Part shown: piece after piece, positions 1 through 12,400 of the stretch
Position numbering within the stretch: position 1 is the stretch's first letter
Layout: each line of letters opens with the position of its first letter
Assembly: GCA_907163345.1 (NCBI GenBank)
Contig: CAJQUN010000052.1
Span: 1,550,001 to 1,614,000, forward strand
Direction: 5' to 3'
Source: Haberlea rhodopensis
Taxonomy: Eukaryota; Streptophyta; Magnoliopsida; Lamiales; Gesneriaceae
Length of the DNA: 64,000 nt
The notes under the pieces: model-generated
The model's database searches: none
What the model was told of the DNA's origin: nothing
The model's input: the letters and a program-made list of their open reading frames with translations, nothing else
Program-made: the position numbers and the translations under genes

Positions 1-579
1 ATGTACGCGACCCACCTGTCTTGATTTCTTTTATGGTTCATATATCTTACCACAGTCCATTGAGATTAAAAACTTAGTTGCTGTAACAATGGAATTCGTG
101 GATATGAACACATTAATTTATACTAGCTACCTACCACCTACTTATAATTTCACATTGACATTGCTATTGTTGTTTATAATTTGGTCCCCCCTACAAAGCC
201 CCAATTCTTTGACAGCCAAGTGCCAACCATTGTTCGTACATAATTTTGTAGCTGCCTATGTATAAAATTATAGAATACTCTCAAGATTCGTTAGTTTATT
301 AACAAGAGAGATGTGGAAGCTTTTGGTTGCTTAATTTCTTACCAAACCATTTAGGAAATTAAATTGTAAAATGAAAGGTGGAATCGTCCAAAATTGTGAG
401 ATATTATAAATAAAAACTCGTCTTATTCAAAAAAAAATATAATAATCATTTTCATAATTATTAATTTTTAAAAATTTAATAGGGAAAAAATAGAAATAAT
501 TAGTAAAGCAAGGTACATGTACATGAGGTTAGCTGGTTAATTAGTCGAGTCTCTACTATTTATGCAATCACAATCAATA
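1..579. other. Intergenic AT-rich DNA
   Basis: No coding region longer than noise is visible on either strand. The stretch is AT-rich with A and T runs and no RNA gene that I can recognise. Confidence 0.5.
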
Positions 580-928
580 TCTATATACTATATATAAAGC
601 GTGTGGATCTCGGTGGTCCAACAATTTCAGACCAACGTCTAATTACACTCACACTCCTGTCAATCTAAAATATTATCATCACAAATGTCATGTATGTGTC
701 CACTGGTTTACTTTATCCCCTTCTCAATCTTACAAATTATTATCACACATATCATAAAATTACCATATACCCTAAAAAGTTATTAAAATCCAAAAATAAA
801 TAAAAATAAAATACTGTATAATCATTTCATAATTTAAATTTTAAAAAAAAACTAAAACAAAATAATAAAGAACGTTACAATTATCGCATCATTTTTTAAA
901 AGAAAATACTGCGTGCAAAATGGACTAG
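580..928 (+). mobile_element. Helitron-like non-autonomous element (candidate)
   Basis: The segment begins with TC directly after an A (TCTATATACTATATATAAAG), which resembles the 5' terminus of plant Helitrons. It ends in CTAG directly followed by T, which fits the CTRR end and the A|T insertion rule. A short GC-rich stretch (GCGTGC) lies just before the CTAG, but I cannot see a clean terminal hairpin. At about 349 bp it would be non-autonomous and codes for nothing. The call rests on the termini only. Confidence 0.45.
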
Positions 929-3601
929 TATATATAATGGGAGTATTAGGGTTTTGGAAAGTAGCACTTGTTATAAATTAGGATTTGCTCTCTGCATTTG
1001 ATACTGATAAGTCGAAGTAGAATTTATCATATTTCCATGCATAAGAGCAAAATTGTTTATGAGATTCTTTATATATTTTATACTAATAAAAATGATTGGT
1101 ATGGAGCCCCATTTTGATTAGCTTTGGGTCCCATATAAGATTGCCTTACAATTACTTTAAAAATATCTAATTTCCCACCATTTTGATTATCTAATAAATT
1201 TTGATCTACCTAATAATTTGTTTATTTAATCAGCAAATCTTTTTCATGACTTTAATTTATAGGCAGACATAAGAAGAATGCTTATATGCACCAAGGTGCA
1301 CGGTACATTAATGCACAGTGCACACAAGAATGTCACGCATACGAAAAATGTTTATATGCACCAAGATGCACGGTACATCAAGACATTACAAGAATGTCCC
1401 CCAATACGAAAAATACTCATCGCATCTAAAATGGTTGGACCAATAAGAACGTGAGAGTCATAAAATTCTTGAATTATATATATACTTTTTAAAAATGAGT
1501 TTTACAATTTAAAAAATAAACATTTGATGTAATATATATAGCTTTGGACAGTACAAATCAACCCAATCTATCATCAAAATTACTCTACCCCGTTTATCCA
1601 AAAGTTCCAAATGTTTGATGATTTATATTATATTATATACAATAAATGCCCCATGAATCAGAATCAGAATCAGAGATTTAGCTAGATAATATATTATTTA
1701 TATTATATTGCCCAAAAAAAATAAATAAAAAATCTCCATTGACACCATTGGGTGGGCCCATTATTTTCTTGGAACCTAAGTATATGATATACCAGTTTCA
1801 GTCTATATTATTAATTATATATTTATCAGCTCCAACTTGTCTGAGAAAATTTTTGTATGTATCGGATTTTGTTGCACATCAATACACATAAATATATATG
1901 TCTATCATGTATGTATATATTTGTAAATGTGTTGGCTGTATGGCAGAACCCGATCTATAAGCATGTAAAGAAATTAGAAAATATTAATTATTATTAATTA
2001 ATAAGATGGTATAAAAATTGAGCATGAACATGTATGATTAATTAGTTTGGTAGATGGGTTTTGAACGAATGACGATCTAAATTAACTTTGATTTGTGACA
2101 TTGTAGGGAAACGCACCACCTTATTCCATTTAAAAGACCCTTTGTTTTAGCTACCAATATCCCACCAGGCTTCAATATATTTGCCAAAAAATTATGCGAT
2201 GTTAATACGGTGAAAATTACGACTAACTCCACTGTAAAACAATTTTAATACGACTATTATCCTATGATTTGAACAATAATATTTTGGACATAAGTTATCT
2301 ATTCAACTATCATCCTAAATTAAAATCTGCTGATGTCATTTTGAATTAATCTTATTTTGCAAATATCATTTCGAAGTAATTGATTTTTAGAAATATTTAA
2401 AAAGATATAACGATATTAGATGTTTTTTACATGGTAAGGGAGGTATACATAATTTTTTTTTAAAATTGGGCTACAAAGAACAATTTCGCTAGAGGAGTGT
2501 ATATATAATTGACCGTAACATAAATTCAAAACATATTAAACTACGGATTCTACTCCGCTCTATTTAATAACATTGTGAGAGTACATTTTTAGTTTCCCCC
2601 TCTTTTTTTCTTTGATTTATTATTTATGTTTGCCTATGGTTGATGCTAAATTAAATGTTCCCAAAAGACTCTTAATGGGAAGCTCTAATCCCACTTTGAA
2701 TAAAAGGGTATGTGCAGCGAACCATTTCTTCTAGTCCAATGTATATGTAGAGATTTCATTTTTCCCCTTGGTTTTCAAGAAACTCCCATTAGATTCATGC
2801 TCCAAAACCCTTTGTTTACGGTTTGTAAGCAAAAATGTACCCCTTCGCCTAAAGAATCACCATAATGAGCAATCGAGGAAGCCAAATCAATGAATTAAAT
2901 CAACATTCTGGAATGATAACCAGGCTCAATCAACTGGTAAGAGAAACATCGAAATGCAAATGTACCTGGTGATCCAGGTTCACAATCCTTAAATGCGAAA
3001 TAGGCCAAAGCAAACAATGCACCTCTGCTCTGGCATGAAAAAGGCCATAACTTTTCTTGTCAACCATGAAAAGTAAGAAAAACATAACATTATGCAAGCT
3101 TTCAGTTACCTATACAGATGTAGCTATAAGTAAAAGCTAATCTAGAGACAATCGTGAGATTAATAGTCATACAAAGAACGTCGATTCAAGGAAAAAAATA
3201 GACATGATAATTGGTAAACTGAGCAATTCACACAGCCAAATTCCAGCATTGATAAACATTTTTTGGTTTATGCAAGTCAAGAACAGCTGCTCACGAAGAA
3301 TCTCTCATTGAGTAATTGCTAACATAAACGCCGAGATGACTTGATCCTAATGCCAGGGAAAAAGACTATTTGAATAAAAGCAACCACCCATCTACCTACA
3401 CGATTAAACCTAGGAACTTATTCTAACTATGTAAAATACATTTGGGGGCTGGGGCGGCTATGCGATACTCAAGAGGAGCATAACTCGGTAAAAAAAATTG
3501 AGGCGGTGGATATACATTATATTAACTGGAGATGAAACGTTTGCTAAATCAAAGTATGCCTGAGAATTTAAAGGCTCAGAAGTCGGAAGCCATAGCCTTT
3601 C
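929..3601. other. Intergenic region and probable 3' UTR of the myosin gene
   Basis: No ORF with recognisable protein features is present. The part next to 3602 should hold the myosin 3' UTR, since the stop codon is at 3602-3604 on the minus strand; I could not place the polyadenylation site. The part below about 2.8 kb is AT-rich and looks intergenic. Confidence 0.45.
1273..1412. repeat. Imperfect tandem duplication, about 70-bp unit
   Basis: Two adjacent copies start at about 1273 and 1343. Both carry TTATATGCACCAAG, then TGCACGGTACAT, then ACAAGAATGTC, with a few substitutions and small deletions between them. A third start (GAAAAATAC) follows. Short palindromic TGCAC/GTGCA motifs recur inside. 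The function is unknown. Confidence 0.6.
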
Positions 3602-6488
3602 TTATTGCAAAAAATCGAAGGCTGGATTTTCAAGAAGTTCCACAGCAGGTTTTACACCTCTGAAATTTGAATCTTGGAGAGACTTGCTAATATCATCAAC
3701 TGAGAATGGGATGCTGCAAAATAAAGAAGTTAATTAAATCAGGGATTTTTTTTTTTTTTTTTACGTTTATAAAACAGAGCTTTCTCTTGTTACATTGAAT
3801 TGTCATCCAACAAGAAGGAGTTGCTATCAGCTTCATTAGACTCCTCTGTATTTTGTATCTTCATACTTGATATTACCTGGTGAGAATCATCGCAATGTGG
3901 GGAATGCAGTTGTTGAAGTAATTAGAGCAACCAATATTTAAATCATGGTCTACCACTATTAGATAAATGAAAAACGATGAAAGTACATAAGAATAAAGAT
4001 GAAGGAAACTTACGTCTGGCGATAGTACAATAAGAATAAAGATGAAGGAAACTTACGTCTGGAGATACACTACTGGTGTTATAGTTCTCATCCCAATAAA
4101 GCGTACAGATTCTATGAAGCTGTTGGATGCTTAGTATCTGCAAAAAGATGATAAAAAATATATAAACTTCTCAACTAAATTTTGTTCATATATTCCTTAC
4201 AGCTATATAAAGAGAAATGGTCTAAACATAGACACATATTGCTGTCCAATCTCATGCGAGTGGAGATTTCTCATTGAGAAAAATATAGAAGGGAAGCATG
4301 ATGAAGGAAAAAGAAAACAGAAACGAAACACAGATTGGTGTATAGATCCCAAATAAAACAATGAAAGAAAAAGGAACCCAAACATCAAGACAGACTTACA
4401 GGGCATAGGTCAGTTGTGAGATCGTCATAAGTTATTCTAGACTTCTGGTGTATGACCTGAGCACCAATTTAGATGTTCAGCCCAGCTATTCTTAAAAAAT
4501 GTGTCGGTATGTGAGGATATTGCAACAATGTTAAGTCATTCAATGAGGAGTTAAAGTTAGCGGGCAAAGGACAAGAGGTCGTACCAGAAATCCCACAGCC
4601 TGTCGTACATGTTTTAATTCATCCCATGATGAGCCTGCATACTGTAACATGACACCTAATTATGCAATCTAAAGATGGCATCATAACTGTTTTAAGTATT
4701 GAAAGAAACTCTAGCAATGTAACTGCTATCCTTGTATATAAACCATATGAAATATACCATTGGATCACATGGTCTCATGTGGTATATGTTAATCCATGAG
4801 AATCCCATGTAGACTCCATTTGATCCAAAAGTATAAATGGTCCCAGTATATACTATCAGGGGTGTAATATAAGGAGATTATACAATGCAACTTGAACTAC
4901 TCGGCAATTAAAGCAAGGCCTAACTATACTAGTCACACAGTCAAAGCCTACCTCTTCTTGTGCATGTCCGCACCAAAGTTCTAGCTCAGCTAAGCCTGCT
5001 TTTACATATTCCCCATTTCTAAATGAGCAGCACTCTCTGCGTAGGAGAAGGCTGCAGAAACAAGTGAAGAAAATTACAAGAGTAATTTTGTGGCATATAA
5101 CAACAAAAACTATCAACAAAGCAATAAGAACTACCTATTAAAAAGCTGCACATTTATATAGGAAAAAATTTGGGAGAAGATTTTCTGGACAAGTACCGGA
5201 GGAACCTGAAACAACAAATTCCATAAGATGAAGTGCAGACATCTCACAACAATTTATGGTTATGTCTACTTACAAAGTTCTCTTTCAGTGTACTTAGAAG
5301 ACTATTTAGGCTATCAATGATGCTTTGCCAATGACTTGTTCGAGAATTGCTGTTGAATGATCGATTAGAAGATTTAAAAGAGTTTCCTCTTGATGTTCTG
5401 GATGCCTGAATGTGTTAGATTGAGATTTGGAAAACTGATCATCAGCACACGGAAAGAGAAATTTGTACCAAAAAATATTACTTGTCAGCAGATCGATATC
5501 ATAAATAAAAGAAGGAAATGAGTAAATAATCCTAGAGGAATATTCTTGATAGATTTCAGAACGCGACTTTCACTTCCTAATTCAAACAGCATTTCAAACT
5601 GATTTCTATTTTCTCAAAGACAAGAAGCAAGTTCGTCCTAGAGATGAAAATGTTTCTATTCTCCTGTGGATAAGAGATATCTTTATATATATGGAGGGAG
5701 GTTTCATAAAAAATAAACATATAAGTAAAAGCTCCCGTTCAGAAATGTTCTTGTCCGATTTCACACATTAACTGTGTCTTACGCAATCAGCATTTTAAAA
5801 TAAAGTTTTTATTTTGCAAAACTTCGAAAAATATAACACGAGAGGGGAAGGCAGACAATGGTAACTAAGACAAAGCATCTCGCCCATGTTCCATAAGCAA
5901 GGTCATATGAAACATAAAAGGTAAATACAAACGAGAGATGACCCACGGAAGGTAATCCCAGAAAGTAAATAATTCCTAGCAAAATTCTTTCCAAAAGGAA
6001 GAAGATGCTTCAACCTGGATGCACAAATAAACCAGAGAAGACAATTCTTTCTTTGTATTGTCTCGAATGATTCCATAGATCTTTTCAACATAAGCAGTCA
6101 ACTGCTGCTTGAATAGCAAAGCTGGATACTTGGCCTCAACTTGGAAGACCCCATCAAGTCCACCTATTGAAAGGTTGGAAGAATAAGAGGATGACCGAAA
6201 GCCCTGAAATGTTACCAAAAATTATTTCTGTTAGCCTTTTGGTGCGTAACCAAATTTTGATAAGAAAATATTTAAAAGCAGATATCTTTCTTCCACATTT
6301 TTTCTGGAAAGGGCATTCAATGATAATGATGAAGATCTTTATACCTGGGCCATCCTTCCGAAAAATGATGTAGACTGGGGTGATTTTCTTGGAGTCGAAC
6401 TTGTCGCTTTAAGTGTTTGCTGCAGTAAAAACAGTAGCGTAGATGTGTTGGAAAGCCAGTAAGCCATATGATCGTTGTTTGCCTGGTC
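3602..6488 (-). CDS. Myosin XI exon block 3: DIL/globular tail and C-terminus
   Basis: Exons: 6345-6488, 6015-6203, 5274-5405, 5135-5205, 4952-5051, 4585-4641, 4400-4456, 4057-4137, 3794-3876, 3602-3713. The tail shows [64 protein letters not shown] and [17 protein letters not shown], all typical of the DIL domain that binds cargo receptors. The C-terminus is SFLLDDNS...[11 protein letters not shown], followed by about 24 residues ending FDFLQ. The exon ending at 4057 has a duplicated 5' splice site (see the tandem repeat at 3982-4066). Confidence 0.92.
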
Positions 6489-9400
6489 CTGAAACAAGAT
6501 ATAAAACAACCAATATTCACTAGGTTAGCAGTATAACGAGATGATGTTGAGCTACATCAATCCAGAATAACAAGGCATTTGAATCAATGGGTGACAGCAG
6601 GACACTACTGAGACATTTTAGTATTTGACTTTGTCGATGTTCTTTTTGGTTCACAACAACGTAAATATAAATCAGCAGCTTCAGAAACACAAGCCCCTAT
6701 TTTGTTTATGATCATTTTCAGAGCATCCATCACTCCAAAAAAAAAAAGGGTTAAGAATGTACTTCAGAAAACATATATTTACTATTTTAACAAGTGGAAA
6801 GTGAAATAAACAAATGTCATGAATCACAGAGGAACTAGACCGTTCAATTCAACTCAGACTCGGTGTTTGGCTCAAAACCCCAATTGATGTTTGGACAAAG
6901 ATGTTCCAACTTCAACCCTATGAAAAAATTTCAATCAAGACATTATTTCACATTTCGTACACACTTGTTGTGCGTGATTTGGGTTCTGCATACTGTTTCA
7001 TGCGGATTTGCAATTTCTGGGTGCTTGCTGCGATTTTTTCGTTGGGCTTTGTGCGGGGTTGTTTTGAGCAGATCTAGGGTTTCCGATATTGGAACTTTGC
7101 GATCTGGCTCTCACGATTTGTTCTTTCTTCTTATCGGTTGTCAGCTTAATATGAGTTGGAGAGTGTAGTCCACTCATACGTTTGCGTCGAGTTCTGCCAG
7201 TTCTTTCTAGTTCTTGGATCATCACGTCTTGTGAGTTTCTGATTTGTGTGTGGTAATCGGTACTTCTGGCAGCGGAGTTTGCGGCGTCCTTGCACGGTTG
7301 TAGTGCGTTTGAGCCTTGTACGGTGGTTGTGTGTTTTAGCCTTTCACGGTTATTGTGCGTTTAAGCCTTGCACGAGTGTTATGCGTTTAAGCCTTGCACG
7401 AGTGTTATGCGTTTATACTTTTGTCGCGGTGCGAGAACTATTTTGCACAAGTGTTTGCGACGGATTTGCCTGATTGGGGTATTGATTCTTTTGAGACAGA
7501 TTATTTGGATTGACAAATTGATGTTTTTTGATCGGCCAGCATCAATTTGAGGGGGGACATCTGACAGAAACACAAGTTTTGGCTAGGATTTGTCATGCAA
7601 TATATCTATATATGTTAATGTTGGATGAAACCAAGTTCTGTCAATAAACCCCGGAGCCAAACAATCTCTGAGAAAGTAGATGACATAGCGCGATATTCTG
7701 ATTCGATGGAGGATTTAGACACACGGTCTTGTTTCTTACTTTTCCAAGAAATCAGAGTGTTACCAAAAAACATGCACCAACTAGTGATCGAACGCCTAGT
7801 ATCAGAACAACCTGCCCAATCAGCATCACTATAAGCCTGCAATTAAATAGGAGAATTTAGTGGGAAGTGTAACCCACGAGTAGAAGTACCATGCAAGTAA
7901 CGAATAATCTGACGGACAGCCGGCAAGTGAAGATGACGAGGGGCCTGCATAAACTGACTAACTTGTTGGACAGCAAAAGCAATATTGGGACGAGTAATTG
8001 TAAGATAGTTGAGACTGCCAACAAGTTGCCGGTACAGGGATGGATCGGAAAGAAAATCACCCTCGTCACGTTGATATTTCAATTTCACTTCTAAAGGAGT
8101 CTCGCTCGGTCGACCCTCCTGAAGACTCGCCAAAGCAATCAACTCTTAAGCATACTTATGTTGGTACAAGAAAGTACTAGTTGGTGTAGATTGTACCTCA
8201 AGACCCAAGAAATATTGTAAAGGACCTAGGTCCTTCATATGAAAATAACTCTGAAGTCGACTTTGTAGCTGAGAAATTAGTCCAGAATCGGTCCTGTGAT
8301 AACAATATCATCCACATATACCAATAGAAGAACCATACCATTTTCAGTCTTACACTGAAATAAAGAATAATCATACTGACTTTGGGTAAAGGAAAAACCA
8401 AGTAGTGTAGACCAAAATTTTGCAAACCAAGCACGTGGAGCCTGTTTCAAACCATAAAGAGATTGTTTTAGCTTACAGACATCTGAAGAGGGTGTAGAAA
8501 ACATCCCAGGTGGAGTCATATAAATATCTTCCGCAAGATCCCCATGCAGAAATGCATTCTTGACATCCATTTGTCGCAAGGACCAACCCTGAGAGGCAGC
8601 AATGGCGAGAATAAGACGAGCAGTAGTCATCTTTGCCACAGGAGCAAAGGTCTCTTCATAATCCACCCCATACTCCTGGCGATTCCCAAGAGCAACTAAT
8701 CGCGCTTTGTAATGGTCAAGTGATCCATCAGACTTCAGCTTAATAGAATACACCTACTTGCAACCAATCGGCTAAATCCCAGCATCCCAGGTATGGTTTT
8801 CAAGAAGAGCTTAAAGCTCCTCTTGCATAGCTTTCTCCCAACACGGCTCTGTGACTGCCTGAGAATAAGTTTTATGAATTGCAATAGTAGATGAAGTAGC
8901 ATAGTAACCATACCTATCAGGAGGATGAATTGTATGGGGGGATATGCGGAGAACCGGATGAGCCGGTCCCGGATCAGGTTTGGGAAGGGATGGTGAGGAT
9001 GGGGGCCGTCGTCATTGATAAACAACACCTGCTTTTAAACGAGCAACAAGAGTAGATATATCATCAAAGCAATGAAGTATGACTTGAGCAAAATGAGTCA
9101 CATGATGTAGGAAGTAGTACTCATGTTCGAAAAAGTGCACATGTCGAGAAACATGTAGTCTTTTAGAAACATCATAACACAGAAATCCATTATGAGCAGA
9201 GCCATAACCCATGAAAGCACACCGCACGGACTGTGCTGAAAGCTTATGGCATTCATGCTGAGGCAGATGAACAAAACAAACACAACAAAATGTGTGAGAG
9301 TGCACTATAGTCGGGGAATTTGTTATAAAGACGGAAGTAAGGAGATTCAGAATTCAGTTGTTGGGAGGGTAATCGATTGATAAGATAAACAGCGGTAGGC

Positions 9401-12400
9401 AATGCTTTCACCCAAAAACGTGCTGGAACAGAGGATTCCAAGAGTAACGACCGCACAATATCCAACGAATGTCGGTTTTTACGTTCCGCCACCCCATTCC
9501 GTAGGTGTGTAAGGATGACCGTTGAGACACTATACCATTTGCTTGGAGAAACGTCTGAAAGTCATGTGACATGTATTCTCCCCCATTATCAGAGCGTAGA
9601 GCTTTGATATGCTTCGAGAATTGTGTCTCAATATGTGCTACAAAGTTCTGAAAAACAGTAAATACTTCTACTTTGGATCGGAGAAAATATATCCAGGTAA
9701 ATCGACTGTAATCATCAATAAATGTGACAAAGTACTTATATTGAGCATGTGAAATAACAGGTGAAACTCCTCAAACATTACTATGAATAATCTCAAAACA
9801 TGTATCAGCACGAGCACCATGAGCGAAAAAGAAGAGTTTTACTCTTTCCAAGTCTACAAGCATTGCAATCAAAAACCAAATTCTGACATTGTTCTTTCAT
9901 CTTTGATACCCAAAAAACCATGCTTTATTAAATGAGATAAAATTAAATGATTCGGATTACTAATCGTTTATGGCAAATCTCAGGCTAATTAAGAACATCA
10001 CATGCCAATGATAAAGTACGAGGAACAAAAAAATGTAAAGGAAACAATCCTCCCACTTATCCTGCACAATACAACCATTATGAGAAAAATGCACATTATA
10101 ATTATTATCGACCAATTGTCCAACAAAAATCAAACTAGTAGACAAATCCGGAGAGACAAACACGTCACCGAAAGAAGGAACAATATCACCAACATCTGTA
10201 ATAGGTAGAGTACTGCCATTTGCAATTTGAATAATTAGAGAACCAGTATACTTCCAGAGATTACATAATGTATCAGAAGACCCAGTCATATGATTGGAAG
10301 CACCAGAATCAACAAACCAATGTGAAACAACTTTACCTTGTCCCTGAAGTCCAAACGCAGAAAATGCAGAGAAAATCATTTGTTGCACCAACTCAGGAGT
10401 AAGAACACTATGAGGAGTATTGGCCGAGGTGGTCTGGCTCGAAGCAGAAGTAGAAGTACTAGCATGAAGGGCGTGCACACGTCGGTTCTCGGGGCGTGTA
10501 GGACATTCCTTGATGTTGTGATCATTCTTTTTGCAATAATTACAAAACTTCTTAGGACAGTTACGAGCAATATGTCAAGGGTCCTTGCAGTTATAACAAT
10601 GTCGTGAATCCTTTCCACGATGTCGCCCTTTGAGCAGCATAGGCGACATTAACAAGCCCTGAGATCTCTCCGGAAGCGCCACTAACAGCTTGTGTAGCCA
10701 TTCTTTGTTCTTCACGCATGAGTTCACCAAAACAGACATGCAAAGAAGGGACTGGATTTCGATTTAATAAACCAGCTCGAACAGGTTCGAATTCAGGACG
10801 TGGTTTCATGAGAAACTGATCACGTTTGCTTTCCTCATGAATGCGGGTAATGCCTCGGGGGGTACCTTGCTATAAATAAAACCAATGTATTCACTCCAAA
10901 GAGTAAGAAATCCAGAGTAAAATTGTTCGATAGTGTGGTTAGCGTGACTATAATTAGAGATGTCAAGTTCCAACTGAAACTTCCGTGCAGTGTTGTCCTG
11001 ATGATTAATGCGCCTGAGATAGTCCCACATCTCTTTATATGTACTGAAAGAACGTAAATTATTCACCATATGGGCCTCAATAGAACCCAAAAGCCACGAG
11101 ATAATTCTAGCATCCTTCGTCTCCCATTGGCTTAATTCCTTTGCATCGGTAGGAACGGAAGAGGACCTGTCAATGTGTCCCCAAAGTTCCTTGCCTTTTA
11201 AAAACATCCGAAATTGGAATTCCCAAGCAGCATAATTTTTGCCGGTAAATTTAATAACAAAAGCCTCAGTAAACATTGTAAACACAAATACACAAGTAAT
11301 GGGCACAACACAAATTTTAATTATGGCCCCAACAAGAAGCCCACTTAAATAACAACTATAGCCCGCAAATTAAAAGAGAGCCCAACCAGCTGCAAAATCA
11401 ATGGAAGCCTTTTAACTAAGAGAACCAAACAGCAGCAAATCACGTAAAAAAATGCAGGGAAGGGATCGAACTCAACATCAATGGCGGTCGACGAAAACGG
11501 GCAGATACCGTCTACCCAAACCGATCGAGAAACCAAAATCGATCCAGGGATCCAGTTTCTACCCAAAAAGAGGTGCAAGCGTGCACGCTCAACGCACCAA
11601 ATCGGAACAAAATTGGCGCCGAAAAACTCTTCACCGAAGAAGATGAAACACGAACAGCAGCGAAAAATGGCCCCAAAAAGATCCTGAAAGTCAACCGCAC
11701 GGTAGGCCGCCGAGGATTGACGACAGCAGCGGGACAAGGAAACGTAAACAAGAAAATCGCAGAAAAAAATTCAAAGATCCAGTGGCACATCGAAACATGG
11801 TTCTGATACCACGACAAAAACACAAGTTTTGGCTAGGATTTGTCATGCAATATATTCTATATATGTTTCCATTGACAATATCAAGGATATTAGAATATAT
11901 AATAATATATGATTTGATATGATAATATTTGATTTGTAATATAGATGGTAATTAGCAGATTTTGCAGAATTTTAGGGAATCATAGGCTGATTCTTAGACA
12001 TATAATCTTCTATATAATGGACTAAGTGCTCTATTGAAAGGGATTGAATTGTGAGATTAAGATTAAGATTTATTGACGCTATTTCACCTTTCTCATAAAC
12101 TCATTACATTTCCATCTCTTCCAATATATCACATCAACTTCAAAATAATATCCAAACAACATTTCAAAATAATCCTCATAATTATTCTCAATTTTTTTAG
12201 TTGAAAAGAGTTAAAAACCAACTAAATGCCCTACATGTCTTTCTTCATCAAATTCTCAAATTAGCTGTGCATGGTGGTGATTGCTGTAAGAATCAGCATA
12301 CCTAATCAATAATATGTTTGATGGCATACCTCTATTGCAGAACCTACATACTGAATGAGACGATCAAATAGGCTAGTTCTTTCAGCTTCAAGGGATTTCC

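Larger units (their letters stand above)
7562..11868 (-). mobile_element. Decayed Ty1/copia retrotransposon in a myosin intron
   Basis: Pol-type copia order is visible on the minus strand: primer-binding site, leader, gag, protease, integrase, reverse transcriptase, RNase H. A primer-binding-site-like sequence (TGGTATCAGAACCATG) lies at 11796-11811, and direct repeats of about 56 bp (7562-7617 and 11812-11868) flank the element. Many stops and frameshifts interrupt the polyprotein and the RNase H domain is cut off before its end, so the copy cannot be autonomous. It sits in the intron between exons 12330-12500 and 6345-6488. The LTRs are not normal; see the findings. Confidence 0.88.

Noticed and set aside
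6863..7168. Plus-strand ORF of 101 residues inside the myosin intron
   Set aside because: No known domain, uneven composition, and it lies in retroelement-like DNA; probably chance.
11512..11823. Overlapping ORFs on both strands in the copia leader
   Set aside because: All frames are open because the leader is GC-richer; none has a motif. They are treated as leader.
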